From: Sedimentisphaerales bacterium
Lineage (GTDB): Bacteria; Planctomycetota; Phycisphaerae; Sedimentisphaerales; SM23-30
DNA: 5,222 nt
Assembly (NCBI GenBank): GCA_030636065.1
Contig: DAOVXR010000143.1
Coordinates: 1 to 5,222, forward strand
Direction: 5' to 3'
The notes under the pieces are model-generated. The model was not told the origin of the DNA. It saw nothing but the letters and a program-made list of their open reading frames with translations, and searched no databases. Shown piece after piece: positions 1-5,222 of this stretch; positions within the stretch are counted from its first letter, which is position 1; every line of letters begins with the position of its first letter. The position numbers and the translations under genes are program-made.

Positions 1-1208
1 AACGGCGGCTCGGCCATGGTGGGTTCGGAAGCGATGATTTCCATAAAGGGATCGGGTACCCGGACAGGTTCCGGCAAGTTCAGCGGTGCGGGTAAGACGC
101 CTAACCGGGCAATAGCTCGCACATATTTTTCAATGACAAATTTCTCGTCGAATTCAAGAATGATTTTCTTTCGGCCGTTGCGTCCCATGATGTTTCTTCG
201 GACTTCGCTGATCCGGAGCATTTTTTCCATCTGCCGGGCCAGGTCGGGAGCGTCTTTCTTTCGGCACAGAAACCCATTAACACCGTCTTCCACCACATCT
301 TTACAGCCGACCTGATCGGTAGTGATAATGGGTTTGGCCATGCTGGCCGCCTCAATCAGGGCGCGGGGGACTCCCTCTCTATAATAGGATGGAAGAACAA
401 TACAGTCCGCCTGCCGAATATATTGCCTGACATTGTTCGTGGCCCCGAGGTATTTAATGTAACCGTTATTAACCCATTTCTGTACGGTAAGAGAAGGAAT
501 AGCGAATGGATTCTTATTGTCAAGGAACCCCAGCAGTTGAAAATCAACGCCGGGATATTTATCGCTTATCATCTTGGCGGCGGTAACATATTCGTCGATA
601 CCCTTTTCCCAGATCATGCGGGACATAAGCAGAAATACGAACCGATTCCGCGAACGGGTTTTGGGCATAGGGGCGAAATGGGTGGTGTCGATTCCTGAGC
701 CGGGCAGTCTGTCGGTTTTCTCGCGTGAGACGAGTTTTTTCCGGATAAAATATTCCAGGTCATCCTGATTCTGAAAGAAAACCCGGTGGGCAAACCGCAA
801 CGAAGTTTTATACAGAAGGCGGGCTATTTTGGAGTAAAACGTTTCTCGACTAAACATAACGCCAAGGCCGGCAATATTATTGATGACGGGAATACCCAAC
901 ATACGAGCCGCGAACGTACCGTACACATTGGGCTTGATAGTATAATTGAGAACCACGTCGGGCTTGATCCGACGATAAATTTTATACAAATTAACGATCA
1001 ATCGACAATCTTCAAGGGGATTTGTGCCGTGGTTGTTTATATCAACAGGGATAAAAGAATAGCCGATTTTATCCGAATATTCGTCAGGCGGGGCAATGAC
1101 TGTTATGTGAGCGCCTGATTTCTCAAGACTCTCCAGCAGGCCCATCCGGTAATTATAGATGTTCCAGGAAGTATTCGATAATATCGCGATTTTTTTGTGT
1201 GTGGACAT
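1..1208 (-). CDS. GT4-family glycosyltransferase, CapM/PglA-like (3' end beyond the window)
   Basis: Predicted cytoplasmic or membrane-associated retaining glycosyltransferase with a GT-B fold. It probably adds a sugar from a nucleotide donor to a lipid-linked acceptor in surface-glycan assembly. The frame is open for 402 codons, from ATG at 1208 to the left edge, with no stop. The N-terminal domain opens with KKIAILSNTSWNIYNYR and carries NYTIKPNVYG (about residues 88-97) and AGLG (113-116), both typical of the CapM/PglA-like GT4 subgroup. LPGSGID (168-174) lies at the domain boundary. SRMIWEKGIDEY (from 196) is the donor-binding strand and loop, and REGVPRALIE holds the EX7E pair E278/E286. 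An in-frame TAA at 1215-1217 lies two codons before the ATG, so no earlier start is possible; no Shine-Dalgarno is visible. The fold should end near residue 371, yet the frame continues with a Pro/Glu-rich tail. Family assignment is strong; sugar and acceptor are unknown. Confidence 0.93.
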   Translation of the reverse strand, partial: MSTHKKIAILSNTSWNIYNYRMGLLESLEKSGAHITVIAPPDEYSDKIGYSFIPVDINNHGTNPLEDCRLIVNLYKIYRRIKPDVVLNYTIKPNVYGTFAARMLGIPVINNIAGLGVMFSRETFYSKIARLLYKTSLRFAHRVFFQNQDDLEYFIRKKLVSREKTDRLPGSGIDTTHFAPMPKTRSRNRFVFLLMSRMIWEKGIDEYVTAAKMISDKYPGVDFQLLGFLDNKNPFAIPSLTVQKWVNNGYIKYLGATNNVRQYIRQADCIVLPSYYREGVPRALIEAASMAKPIITTDQVGCKDVVEDGVNGFLCRKKDAPDLARQMEKMLRISEVRRNIMGRNGRKKIILEFDEKFVIEKYVRAIARLGVLPAPLNLPEPVRVPDPFMEIIASEPTMAEPP

Positions 1209-1226
1209 ATTTTTTTATGAGAAATT
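1209..1226 (-). promoter_or_regulatory. A-rich leader without Shine-Dalgarno before the downstream glycosyltransferase
   Basis: The 18-base spacer between the phosphohydrolase stop (TAA, 1227-1229) and the ATG at 1206-1208 reads on the minus strand as AATTTCTCATAAAAAAAT. It has no purine-rich Shine-Dalgarno core. It ends in a run of seven A and one T directly before the ATG. Initiation may rely on an unstructured A-rich leader or on reinitiation by ribosomes finishing the upstream gene. There is no terminator-like hairpin, which fits co-transcription of the two genes. Confidence 0.4.
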
Positions 1227-2837
1227 TTATAAATAGCCCAGAGCTACGAGCCTTTGTTGTACTTTTCGGGCATCGTCTCTGGTCAAGTTCATAGTTTTCG
1301 AGGTTTGTATAAGATCGGCACTATTGTCCGTTTTTGTTTCGTTAAATTTCCTGAAAAACAATTTTTCAAGAATATTCCCATCCATATCCGGCGGTAGCGG
1401 GTGGCCCATCATGTAAAGCAGGGTGGGGGCGATGTCTGTAATATCCGCCGCTTCGATTTTTTCACGGGCAATGTCAGGCCCCACCCCCATAATAATACCG
1501 TTCATTCGATGGCCTCCGGAACGACTGGGGACCGGCGGCTGTTGAGCGAGTACTTTACGAGAGAATCTGGGGTCAACGGCGCAACGAAAATCATTCACCT
1601 TGAAAAACAGAGCGGGCGCCAGATGAAGTTTTTCGCCATGATGGAGTTCCTCACGCTTGAATACCTCGACATCGAAAGGTAAGTTAAATTCCTTGTGCAA
1701 ATTCAAAAGGCGAGCCTTCAGTTCCTCCCTTGTATTCTCGAATTCAACGGCATTTTCCGAATTGATATATATCATGCCGCATGTCATATTTTGACGCAGG
1801 ACAAAGGCGCGACTATTCTCGATGTCTATAATTTCACTCGGCTGCGGTTTTAGCCGTTGGCCGATTTTTCGCGCGATACCGTTCAATCCCGGAATTTTAG
1901 AAATTACCCGTCCTCCGGCCTTTTCGAGCGTAGAATAAAAGGCACTATTGAACCTTTTGGCGAAAGACCTGTCTTTCCGCCGGGTCAGATACCCATTTTT
2001 TTCCAGCCAGGTATTCACATAAAAAGTTTGATCGACGGGGCCGAATCCGTGGTCTGAAACAAGTAAAAGATTAACATTGTCAGCAAGGGAATTTCGTACT
2101 CGACCGATAATTTCGTCAACTTTTTCCCAAATCCGCTCAAAATGATCGCGTGCGGCCGCGGCCTTTTCGGCATCGTAAAGACAATGGCTTTCATCTAAGT
2201 ATTTCCAGTAATAATGCTGTGCCCAATCGGTGGCGGAAAACACCGCGAACAAAAGGTCCCACTCTTTTTTGTTTATCAGATACAACAGGGCCTTTTCCCT
2301 TTTTTCGAGGATCATCATAATATCTTTGAAAAGACGTTCTTCCTGATCCCAATATTTCGGGTCGGCATAATTTATTCGAATTTGATAACCGTCTGCAACG
2401 TGGTCCAATTCGGATTTGAGGTTTTTGGGGAAGGTTATGCTGTCGTCTTCGGGGGAAATTATGCCGCTGACCATAAACCCGTTGATATCATAGGGCGGAT
2501 AGAGCATAGGGTAATTAAGGACGCCAACCCGCAAACCACTATCGCTGAGGTAATCCCAAAAACTCCGACCGGCGAATTTTTCAGAACCCAGTGGCTTGAA
2601 CTCAAAATTATCCCGGTCCCGATAAAGAAAATAAAAGACGCCGGTCTTTCCGGGATTTTTACCGGTGGCCATCGACAGCCACGCAGGGGCGGTAATAGGC
2701 GGGAAGGTACTCCGAAGGCTTCCATAAGCACCGTTATTTTTTATCGACGCGAGGTGCGGCAGCTTACCCTTTTTAAAAAGAGGGTCGAGTACATCGAAGG
2801 TGGCACCGTCGAGTCCCAGTACGACAACTTTATTCAT
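1227..2837 (-). CDS. AlkP-superfamily phosphohydrolase/phosphodiesterase (COG3379-like)
   Basis: A 536-residue member of the alkaline phosphatase superfamily, type I phosphodiesterase/nucleotide pyrophosphatase branch. These enzymes use two metal ions to cleave phosphate mono- or diesters. The expected ligands can be picked out by alignment logic: D10 in GLDGATFD, probable nucleophile T49 in FPPITAPAW, D204 and H208 in ATDWAQH, D262 and H263 in SDHGFG, and H443 in SGGHR. The set looks complete, so the protein is predicted active. DITDIAPTLLYMMG and PPDMDG (465-487) are the usual C-terminal family motifs, and the chain ends in QQRLVALGYL, a short tail I associate with this group and related sulfatase-like proteins. 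There is no signal peptide or membrane segment, so it is probably cytoplasmic. The start overlaps the preceding glycosyltransferase stop as ATGA, and the next glycosyltransferase begins 18 bases after its end. The substrate is unknown; a phosphorylated sugar, nucleotide-sugar or lipid intermediate is inference from context. Confidence 0.93.
   Translation of the reverse strand: MNKVVVLGLDGATFDVLDPLFKKGKLPHLASIKNNGAYGSLRSTFPPITAPAWLSMATGKNPGKTGVFYFLYRDRDNFEFKPLGSEKFAGRSFWDYLSDSGLRVGVLNYPMLYPPYDINGFMVSGIISPEDDSITFPKNLKSELDHVADGYQIRINYADPKYWDQEERLFKDIMMILEKREKALLYLINKKEWDLLFAVFSATDWAQHYYWKYLDESHCLYDAEKAAAARDHFERIWEKVDEIIGRVRNSLADNVNLLLVSDHGFGPVDQTFYVNTWLEKNGYLTRRKDRSFAKRFNSAFYSTLEKAGGRVISKIPGLNGIARKIGQRLKPQPSEIIDIENSRAFVLRQNMTCGMIYINSENAVEFENTREELKARLLNLHKEFNLPFDVEVFKREELHHGEKLHLAPALFFKVNDFRCAVDPRFSRKVLAQQPPVPSRSGGHRMNGIIMGVGPDIAREKIEAADITDIAPTLLYMMGHPLPPDMDGNILEKLFFRKFNETKTDNSADLIQTSKTMNLTRDDARKVQQRLVALGYL
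2834..2837 (-). promoter_or_regulatory. ATGA stop/start overlap (translational coupling)
   Basis: On the minus strand the bases ATGA combine the phosphohydrolase ATG (2837-2835) with the TGA stop of the upstream glycosyltransferase (2836-2834). A G-rich stretch, GGGGAT, sits about six bases before the ATG and is at best a weak ribosome-binding site. This arrangement usually means the second gene is translated by ribosomes that have just ended the first. It indicates that the glycosyltransferase and the phosphohydrolase are made together. Confidence 0.8.
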
Positions 2838-3988
2838 ATATTATCCCCGGTGTATGTTTGATAAATTTTTTCGTATTGCCGTGCTGATGATTTCAGCGAA
2901 TATCGGGCGTGGGCAAACCGACAGGCACTCTCGGTCAGAGTTTTCACCACGCGGCGGTTATGGCGGCAGTAGAGCATTTTTCGGCAAAGGTCATCGGAAT
3001 CTCCGGCGGCAAAAAACAGGCCGTTGCCTCGGCCAAGAATTTCCCGCAGAGGTTCGATACGCGAGGCCACAACCGGCACATTGGCCAGCATTGCCTCGAC
3101 CATAGCGTTGCCAAAGCCCTCCCATCTCGAACTCATTACGAACAGATCGAACGATGGCAGCCGTTCATATACTTCCTGACGGGACAGTGCGCCGCAAAAT
3201 GTTACGCTATGGCCTATACCAATGTCATCGACAAGCTGTTCGAGAGATTCTCTCATAGAGCCGTCGCCCACCAGCATTAGTGCCGAAGAAGGTACCGTCT
3301 TATGAAAAGCGGCAAAGGCCCTGATGAGGGTTTGATAATCCTTGGCGGGTACCAGTCTGCCGACAGAACCTATCAGAAACTTGTCCGGGTCCTTACCGGG
3401 GCGGGAATTATTTGTTTTTGTCTCGGTGATCATCCTGATATTTACGCCGTTATAAATCACTTTGGTTCGGACGCTCGGAAAAAGACGTTTGCGCCATGTG
3501 CTAACGGACATTTCAGTATTGCCGGAGTTGCACACAATTAAATCCGACAACATATATGTCAACAAAAACATAAATTTCTGGCGTGGATTGTAATAATTAT
3601 AATTACTATGCACGGTGGTAATGATTTTGGCGTTGGTCAACATCGCGCCCAACAGACCGGCGACCAAGCCGGAAAAACTATGGTGAACGTGGATAATGTC
3701 AGGTTGCAGGCGACGCAGTCGCGAACCAAGTTTCCAGAGTCTGGAAGAAAATATCGTTTTAATATTCAGGGCATGCAGCGTCGTCCGGTTGTTTCCGGCG
3801 GTGGGTGGTATAAAACCGTTGAGTTCGTCGGCGTTTTGATAAAAAGAGACGATATGTTTGGCGAATTTCTCCGAATCGACGGCGACGAAATTTTCAAACG
3901 GCGTCGTCGTTTCCGTGCAATGATTAAATATTCCACAGACGCTTATAGGGCGGTTTTTCGCGCAGGTTGTAGCAGAGAGTTTTTTCAA
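2834..3988 (-). CDS. GT4-family (GT-B) glycosyltransferase
   Basis: A 384-residue glycosyltransferase of normal GT4 length, probably acting on a lipid-linked glycan at the inner membrane face. The N-terminal acceptor domain includes QPDIIHVHHSFSG (about 95-107) and IITTVHSNYNYYN (122-134). KVIYNGVN (176-183) marks the hinge. The C-terminal Rossmann domain has GSVGRLVPAKDY (207-218), with R211 and K216 in the donor-phosphate positions, LMLVGDGSMR, and SSRWEGFGNAMVEAM, with the EX7E pair E290/E298. The start is uncertain. The only plausible codon after the in-frame TAA at 4034-4036 is TTG at 3986-3988, and the first internal ATG codons are too far inside the fold. No good Shine-Dalgarno precedes it, and a repeat copy ends only 16 bases upstream. 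The stop overlaps the next gene's start by ATGA. The residues before the first strand (ISVCGIF, from 15) look like a short leader, so the fold seems complete. Sugar specificity is not readable. Confidence 0.92.
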   Translation of the reverse strand: MKKLSATTCAKNRPISVCGIFNHCTETTTPFENFVAVDSEKFAKHIVSFYQNADELNGFIPPTAGNNRTTLHALNIKTIFSSRLWKLGSRLRRLQPDIIHVHHSFSGLVAGLLGAMLTNAKIITTVHSNYNYYNPRQKFMFLLTYMLSDLIVCNSGNTEMSVSTWRKRLFPSVRTKVIYNGVNIRMITETKTNNSRPGKDPDKFLIGSVGRLVPAKDYQTLIRAFAAFHKTVPSSALMLVGDGSMRESLEQLVDDIGIGHSVTFCGALSRQEVYERLPSFDLFVMSSRWEGFGNAMVEAMLANVPVVASRIEPLREILGRGNGLFFAAGDSDDLCRKMLYCRHNRRVVKTLTESACRFAHARYSLKSSARQYEKIYQTYTGDNI

Positions 3989-4004
3989 TCTATCGGTTCC
4001 GTAG

Positions 4005-4035
4005 TTCCGTAAGATGGGCTTTGGCCCGTGCGGTT
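4005..4035 (+). repeat. Dispersed palindromic repeat, copy 1 (intergenic)
   Basis: The plus strand from TTCCGTAAGATGGGC onward matches the reverse complement of 4795-4825 at 26 of 31 positions by direct comparison. The core GGGCTTTGGCCC can fold as a four-base-pair stem (GGGC/GCCC) with a four-base loop. This copy sits 16 bases upstream of the TTG start of the GT4 gene, in non-coding sequence. It looks like a short REP-like interspersed element. There are no flanking direct repeats or coding capacity to suggest an insertion sequence. Confidence 0.7.
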
Positions 4036-4107
4036 ATTCCGGGTGGCATGTTTTTGTGAAACATAAGCATGTTGGATTGTACAGGAGCACCTCTCTGAAA
4101 TACAGAA

Positions 4108-4138
4108 AGGTGGCACCCAACTGTTGAGCCATCCACCT
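4108..4138. repeat. Imperfect hairpin with AGGTGG/CCACCT ends
   Basis: AGGTGG (4108-4113) pairs with CCACCT (4133-4138), and CCCAA (4116-4120) pairs with TTGAG (4124-4128, one G-T wobble) around the loop CTG. The two short stems are separated by an unpaired internal loop. It lies 31 bases beyond the end of the ligase-like gene. No T-run follows on either strand, so a rho-independent terminator is not supported. A repeat-derived structure is more likely. Confidence 0.5.
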
Positions 4139-4159
4139 CGAAGACTCGGTGGCTGCCAC
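4133..4159. repeat. Alternating CCACC/GGTGG palindromes
   Basis: CCACC (4133-4137) pairs with GGTGG (4148-4152) over a ten-base loop. GTGGC (4149-4153) and GCCAC (4155-4159) form a second palindrome around a single T. The arms overlap those of the neighbouring 4108-4138 hairpin, so alternative, mutually exclusive folds are possible. This chained inverted-repeat pattern suggests nested or degraded repeat units. Confidence 0.5.
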
Positions 4160-4168
4160 ACACCAAAG

Positions 4169-5222
4169 CTAATAATTGCAGGCGAGACGCCTGCGGTACA
4201 TGTTGTTATGCATCGGCAGGCTCTTTTGACTTTCCGCAACGTGGAACAGAGCCAACAAAACCCATAAAAACGGATGATGTATAGTCGAGACCACATTAAA
4301 ATGCAGTACCGACGCCAGGAAACCCGCCAAAAACCAATATCGGTATGGCTGTTGTGATTTCCATATCCGCCGAAAAGAAAACACCAGAAACAAAACGAAT
4401 AATATCATCGCCGGGATTCCAGATTCCAATGCCAAAAACAAAAACCAGCTTGTACTGCTTCCTTCCTGTCGGCTGCCGAGGCAGCCGATGCCGTTACCGA
4501 AAATGGGTTTTTCCGCGATTCCGGCTAAAGCCGTTTCCCACCTTGAGAGACGGTCGGACACGGAAGAGCTGTCACGCAGGGAAACCTTGGCATGGACAGG
4601 CTCGGAAGCCTCTTGGAAGGATAAAGAATATTTGGAATTCCAAAAAACCAAAACCACAAACAGCACAACAAGGCCCAGTAATATTATTATGCCTGGGGCG
4701 GCTTTTTTCGAGGATACGGCTGCTCCGGCAACTCGGACCGGTTTTTCGTAAGGTCCCAAACGTATGTTTCGAGCAGGAGAAAAATGGTCCGTTAAACAGC
4801 GTGGGCTAAAGCCCATCCTACGGAATTCGGACGACTCATCAATAAGTCGGATAAAGCCAACAACTATAACGCCAATGAACATAAATGCGAACCCGGCTGC
4901 TGAAAAAGTGAACACCCAGGCTGTTATAACCAGCAAGGTCAAACCGGACTTTAAGATTGCCGACAAAAATCTATATCGCCACAATTGCCAGAGTGCAAGA
5001 GGCCCCAGCGTATTAAAATAGTGTGCCAAGATACCCGGTTCGGTGGCAAGTGCGTAGGCCCTCGGCCAACCCGGGCTGTATATGGAGTTATGGGGGAAAA
5101 AACGCGGGATATATTCCTGAATGTCGAGGTTCAGGTATTTATGCAAAAAAACTTCAGTTACGGCGAATGCAGCAGTCGTCAGGACGGCTGCGGTATTTAC
5201 ATCGAAAAGCCTGTTGATCGTG
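4169..5222 (-). CDS. O-antigen ligase/polymerase-like membrane protein (5' end beyond the window)
   Basis: The C-terminal 350 residues of a polytopic inner-membrane protein of the Wzy/WaaL superfamily, which joins or ligates lipid-linked glycan units on the outer face of the membrane. The frame is open from the right edge to TAG at 4169-4171. A TTG at 5146 lies mid-gene and is not taken as the start. Visible family features: RAYALATEPGILAHYFN in the outer loop; helices around TLLVITAWVFTFSAAGFAF, GIIILLGLVVLFVVLVFW, AMILFVLFLVFSF and YWFLAGFLASVLHF; RLSRWETALAGIAEKPIFG, the signature before the large catalytic loop; and HHPFLWVLLALF near the end. The segment before LALESGIPA, where many relatives have His-Asn, reads STSWFLF. 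A roughly 50-residue hydrophilic loop after VVGFIRLI is encoded partly by a palindromic repeat, and the last residues YRRRLACNY by another. Whether it is a ligase or a polymerase cannot be told. Confidence 0.85.
   Translation of the reverse strand, partial: TINRLFDVNTAAVLTTAAFAVTEVFLHKYLNLDIQEYIPRFFPHNSIYSPGWPRAYALATEPGILAHYFNTLGPLALWQLWRYRFLSAILKSGLTLLVITAWVFTFSAAGFAFMFIGVIVVGFIRLIDESSEFRRMGFSPRCLTDHFSPARNIRLGPYEKPVRVAGAAVSSKKAAPGIIILLGLVVLFVVLVFWNSKYSLSFQEASEPVHAKVSLRDSSSVSDRLSRWETALAGIAEKPIFGNGIGCLGSRQEGSSTSWFLFLALESGIPAMILFVLFLVFSFRRIWKSQQPYRYWFLAGFLASVLHFNVVSTIHHPFLWVLLALFHVAESQKSLPMHNNMYRRRLACNY
4178..4194. repeat. GCAGGCG-AGA-CGCCTGC palindrome at the 3' end of the ligase-like gene
   Basis: A perfect seven-base-pair inverted repeat (GCAGGCG / CGCCTGC) around the loop AGA. 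On the minus strand it falls in the last codons of the ligase-like gene and encodes most of the terminal RRRLACN, with the TAG stop seven bases beyond. From memory, not from a search, palindromes with this GGCGAGACGCC core are common interspersed repeats in several environmental bacterial groups. Its position suggests it entered the 3' end of the gene and supplied a new tail and stop. Confidence 0.65.
4469..4488. repeat. TCGGCTGCC-GA-GGCAGCCGA palindrome inside the ligase-like gene
   Basis: A perfect inverted repeat with nine-base arms and a two-base centre, in frame within the ligase-like coding sequence. It encodes the CLGSR part of GIGCLGSRQEGSSTSW, the stretch just after the PIFGNG motif where the family has a variable outer loop. 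Nine-base perfect arms are unlikely by chance in ordinary coding sequence. It may be another repeat-derived insertion tolerated in a loop, but without homologs a native sequence cannot be excluded. Confidence 0.5.
4795..4825 (-). repeat. Dispersed palindromic repeat, copy 2 (in frame inside the ligase-like gene)
   Basis: The reverse complement of 4795-4825 matches the intergenic copy at 4005-4035 at 26 of 31 bases, including TTCCGTA and GATGGGCTTT. Its core TGGGCT-AA-AGCCCA (4802-4815) is a perfect six-base-arm palindrome, better preserved than in copy 1. It is read through as part of the ligase-like gene without a frameshift or stop, giving FRRMGFSPRC in a hydrophilic, probably cytoplasmic loop. 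The element therefore occurs both between and within genes. Confidence 0.7.

Larger units (their letters stand above)
3989..4168. other. Repeat-rich intergenic gap with no supported gene
   Basis: This 180-base gap separates the membrane-protein stop from the glycosyltransferase start. The only long frame across it (minus strand, 4296-3985) starts inside the ligase-like gene and encodes Cys/Trp/Pro-rich sequence with no family resemblance. Instead the gap holds a copy of the roughly 31-base repeat (4005-4035), a small hairpin (4048-4064: ATGTTT, 5-base loop, AAACAT), and a cluster of GGTGGC/GCCACC palindromes (4108-4159). GGTGGC also occurs at 4042-4047. I see no clear promoter, and no hairpin followed by a T-run that would make a convincing terminator. 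Confidence 0.65.

Noticed and set aside
786..1118. Plus-strand frame of 110 codons
   Set aside because: It is antisense to the CapM-like glycosyltransferase, whose N-terminal motifs are clearly encoded on the other strand.
2214..2861. Open frame of 215 codons on the plus strand
   Set aside because: It lies almost wholly antisense to the phosphohydrolase, whose catalytic motifs are intact. Its translation shows no family motif.
3608..4012. Plus-strand frame of 134 codons
   Set aside because: It is antisense to the first half of the GT4 gene at 2834-3988, with no recognisable protein features.
4048..4064. ATGTTT/AAACAT hairpin as a transcription terminator after the ligase-like gene
   Set aside because: The stem is AT-rich and only six pairs long, with no following T-run on the minus strand.
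3985..4296. Minus-strand frame of 103 codons spanning the intergenic gap
   Set aside because: It starts inside the ligase-like gene in another frame, and its Cys/Trp/Pro-rich product comes from the repeats (for example AGVSPA from the GCAGGCG palindrome).
4522..4533. CGGCTAAAGCCG palindrome resembling the core of the dispersed repeat
   Set aside because: It encodes TALAG of the family motif WETALAGIAEKPIFG and shares only about 10 bases with the repeat core, so chance within a conserved coding segment is more likely.
4345..4809. Plus-strand frame of 154 codons
   Set aside because: It is antisense to the ligase-like gene, and its basic, Pro-rich composition looks like a shadow of membrane-protein codons.
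1..5222. CRISPR array, tRNA, insertion sequence or phage element
   Set aside because: I saw no regularly spaced repeats, no tRNA-like cloverleaf, and no transposase or integrase motif on either strand.

Overview
The window reads as part of a bacterial surface-polysaccharide locus (O-antigen, capsule or exopolysaccharide type). All four genes lie on the minus strand, so transcription runs from the right edge to the left. The sequence has intermediate GC content and near-continuous coding. It has little visible Shine-Dalgarno signal, one probable TTG start, and several short palindromic repeats around the rightmost gene. These traits suggest an environmental Gram-negative-type bacterium, possibly from an uncultivated phylum, but nothing here fixes the taxon and no phylum is claimed.

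Layout in transcription order. (1) 5222-4169: the 3' part of a polytopic membrane protein of the O-antigen ligase/polymerase (Wzy/WaaL) superfamily; its 5' end lies beyond the window. (2) 4168-3989: a 180-base gap with no convincing gene, packed with short inverted repeats. (3) 3988-2834: a complete GT4-family, GT-B-fold glycosyltransferase that probably starts at TTG. (4) 2837-1227: a complete cytoplasmic alkaline-phosphatase-superfamily phosphohydrolase (type I phosphodiesterase type, like COG3379) with its full predicted metal-ligand set. It overlaps gene 3 by the four bases ATGA. (5) 1208-1: a second GT4 glycosyltransferase of the CapM/PglA-like type, running off the left edge. Genes 3 to 5 are packed tightly enough to be one operon.

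Inferred roles: the two glycosyltransferases build a lipid-linked oligosaccharide at the inner face of the membrane, and the membrane protein polymerises or ligates the glycan on the outer face. The AlkP-type enzyme probably acts on a phosphorylated sugar, nucleotide or lipid intermediate, but its substrate cannot be read from the sequence.

The least ordinary feature is the set of palindromic repeats in and just after the membrane-protein gene. A roughly 31-base repeat occurs twice in opposite orientation, once between genes and once in frame inside the coding sequence. A second palindrome supplies the last codons and stop of the same gene. I saw no tRNA, rRNA, CRISPR array, transposase or integrase, and no clearly new defence or mobile system.
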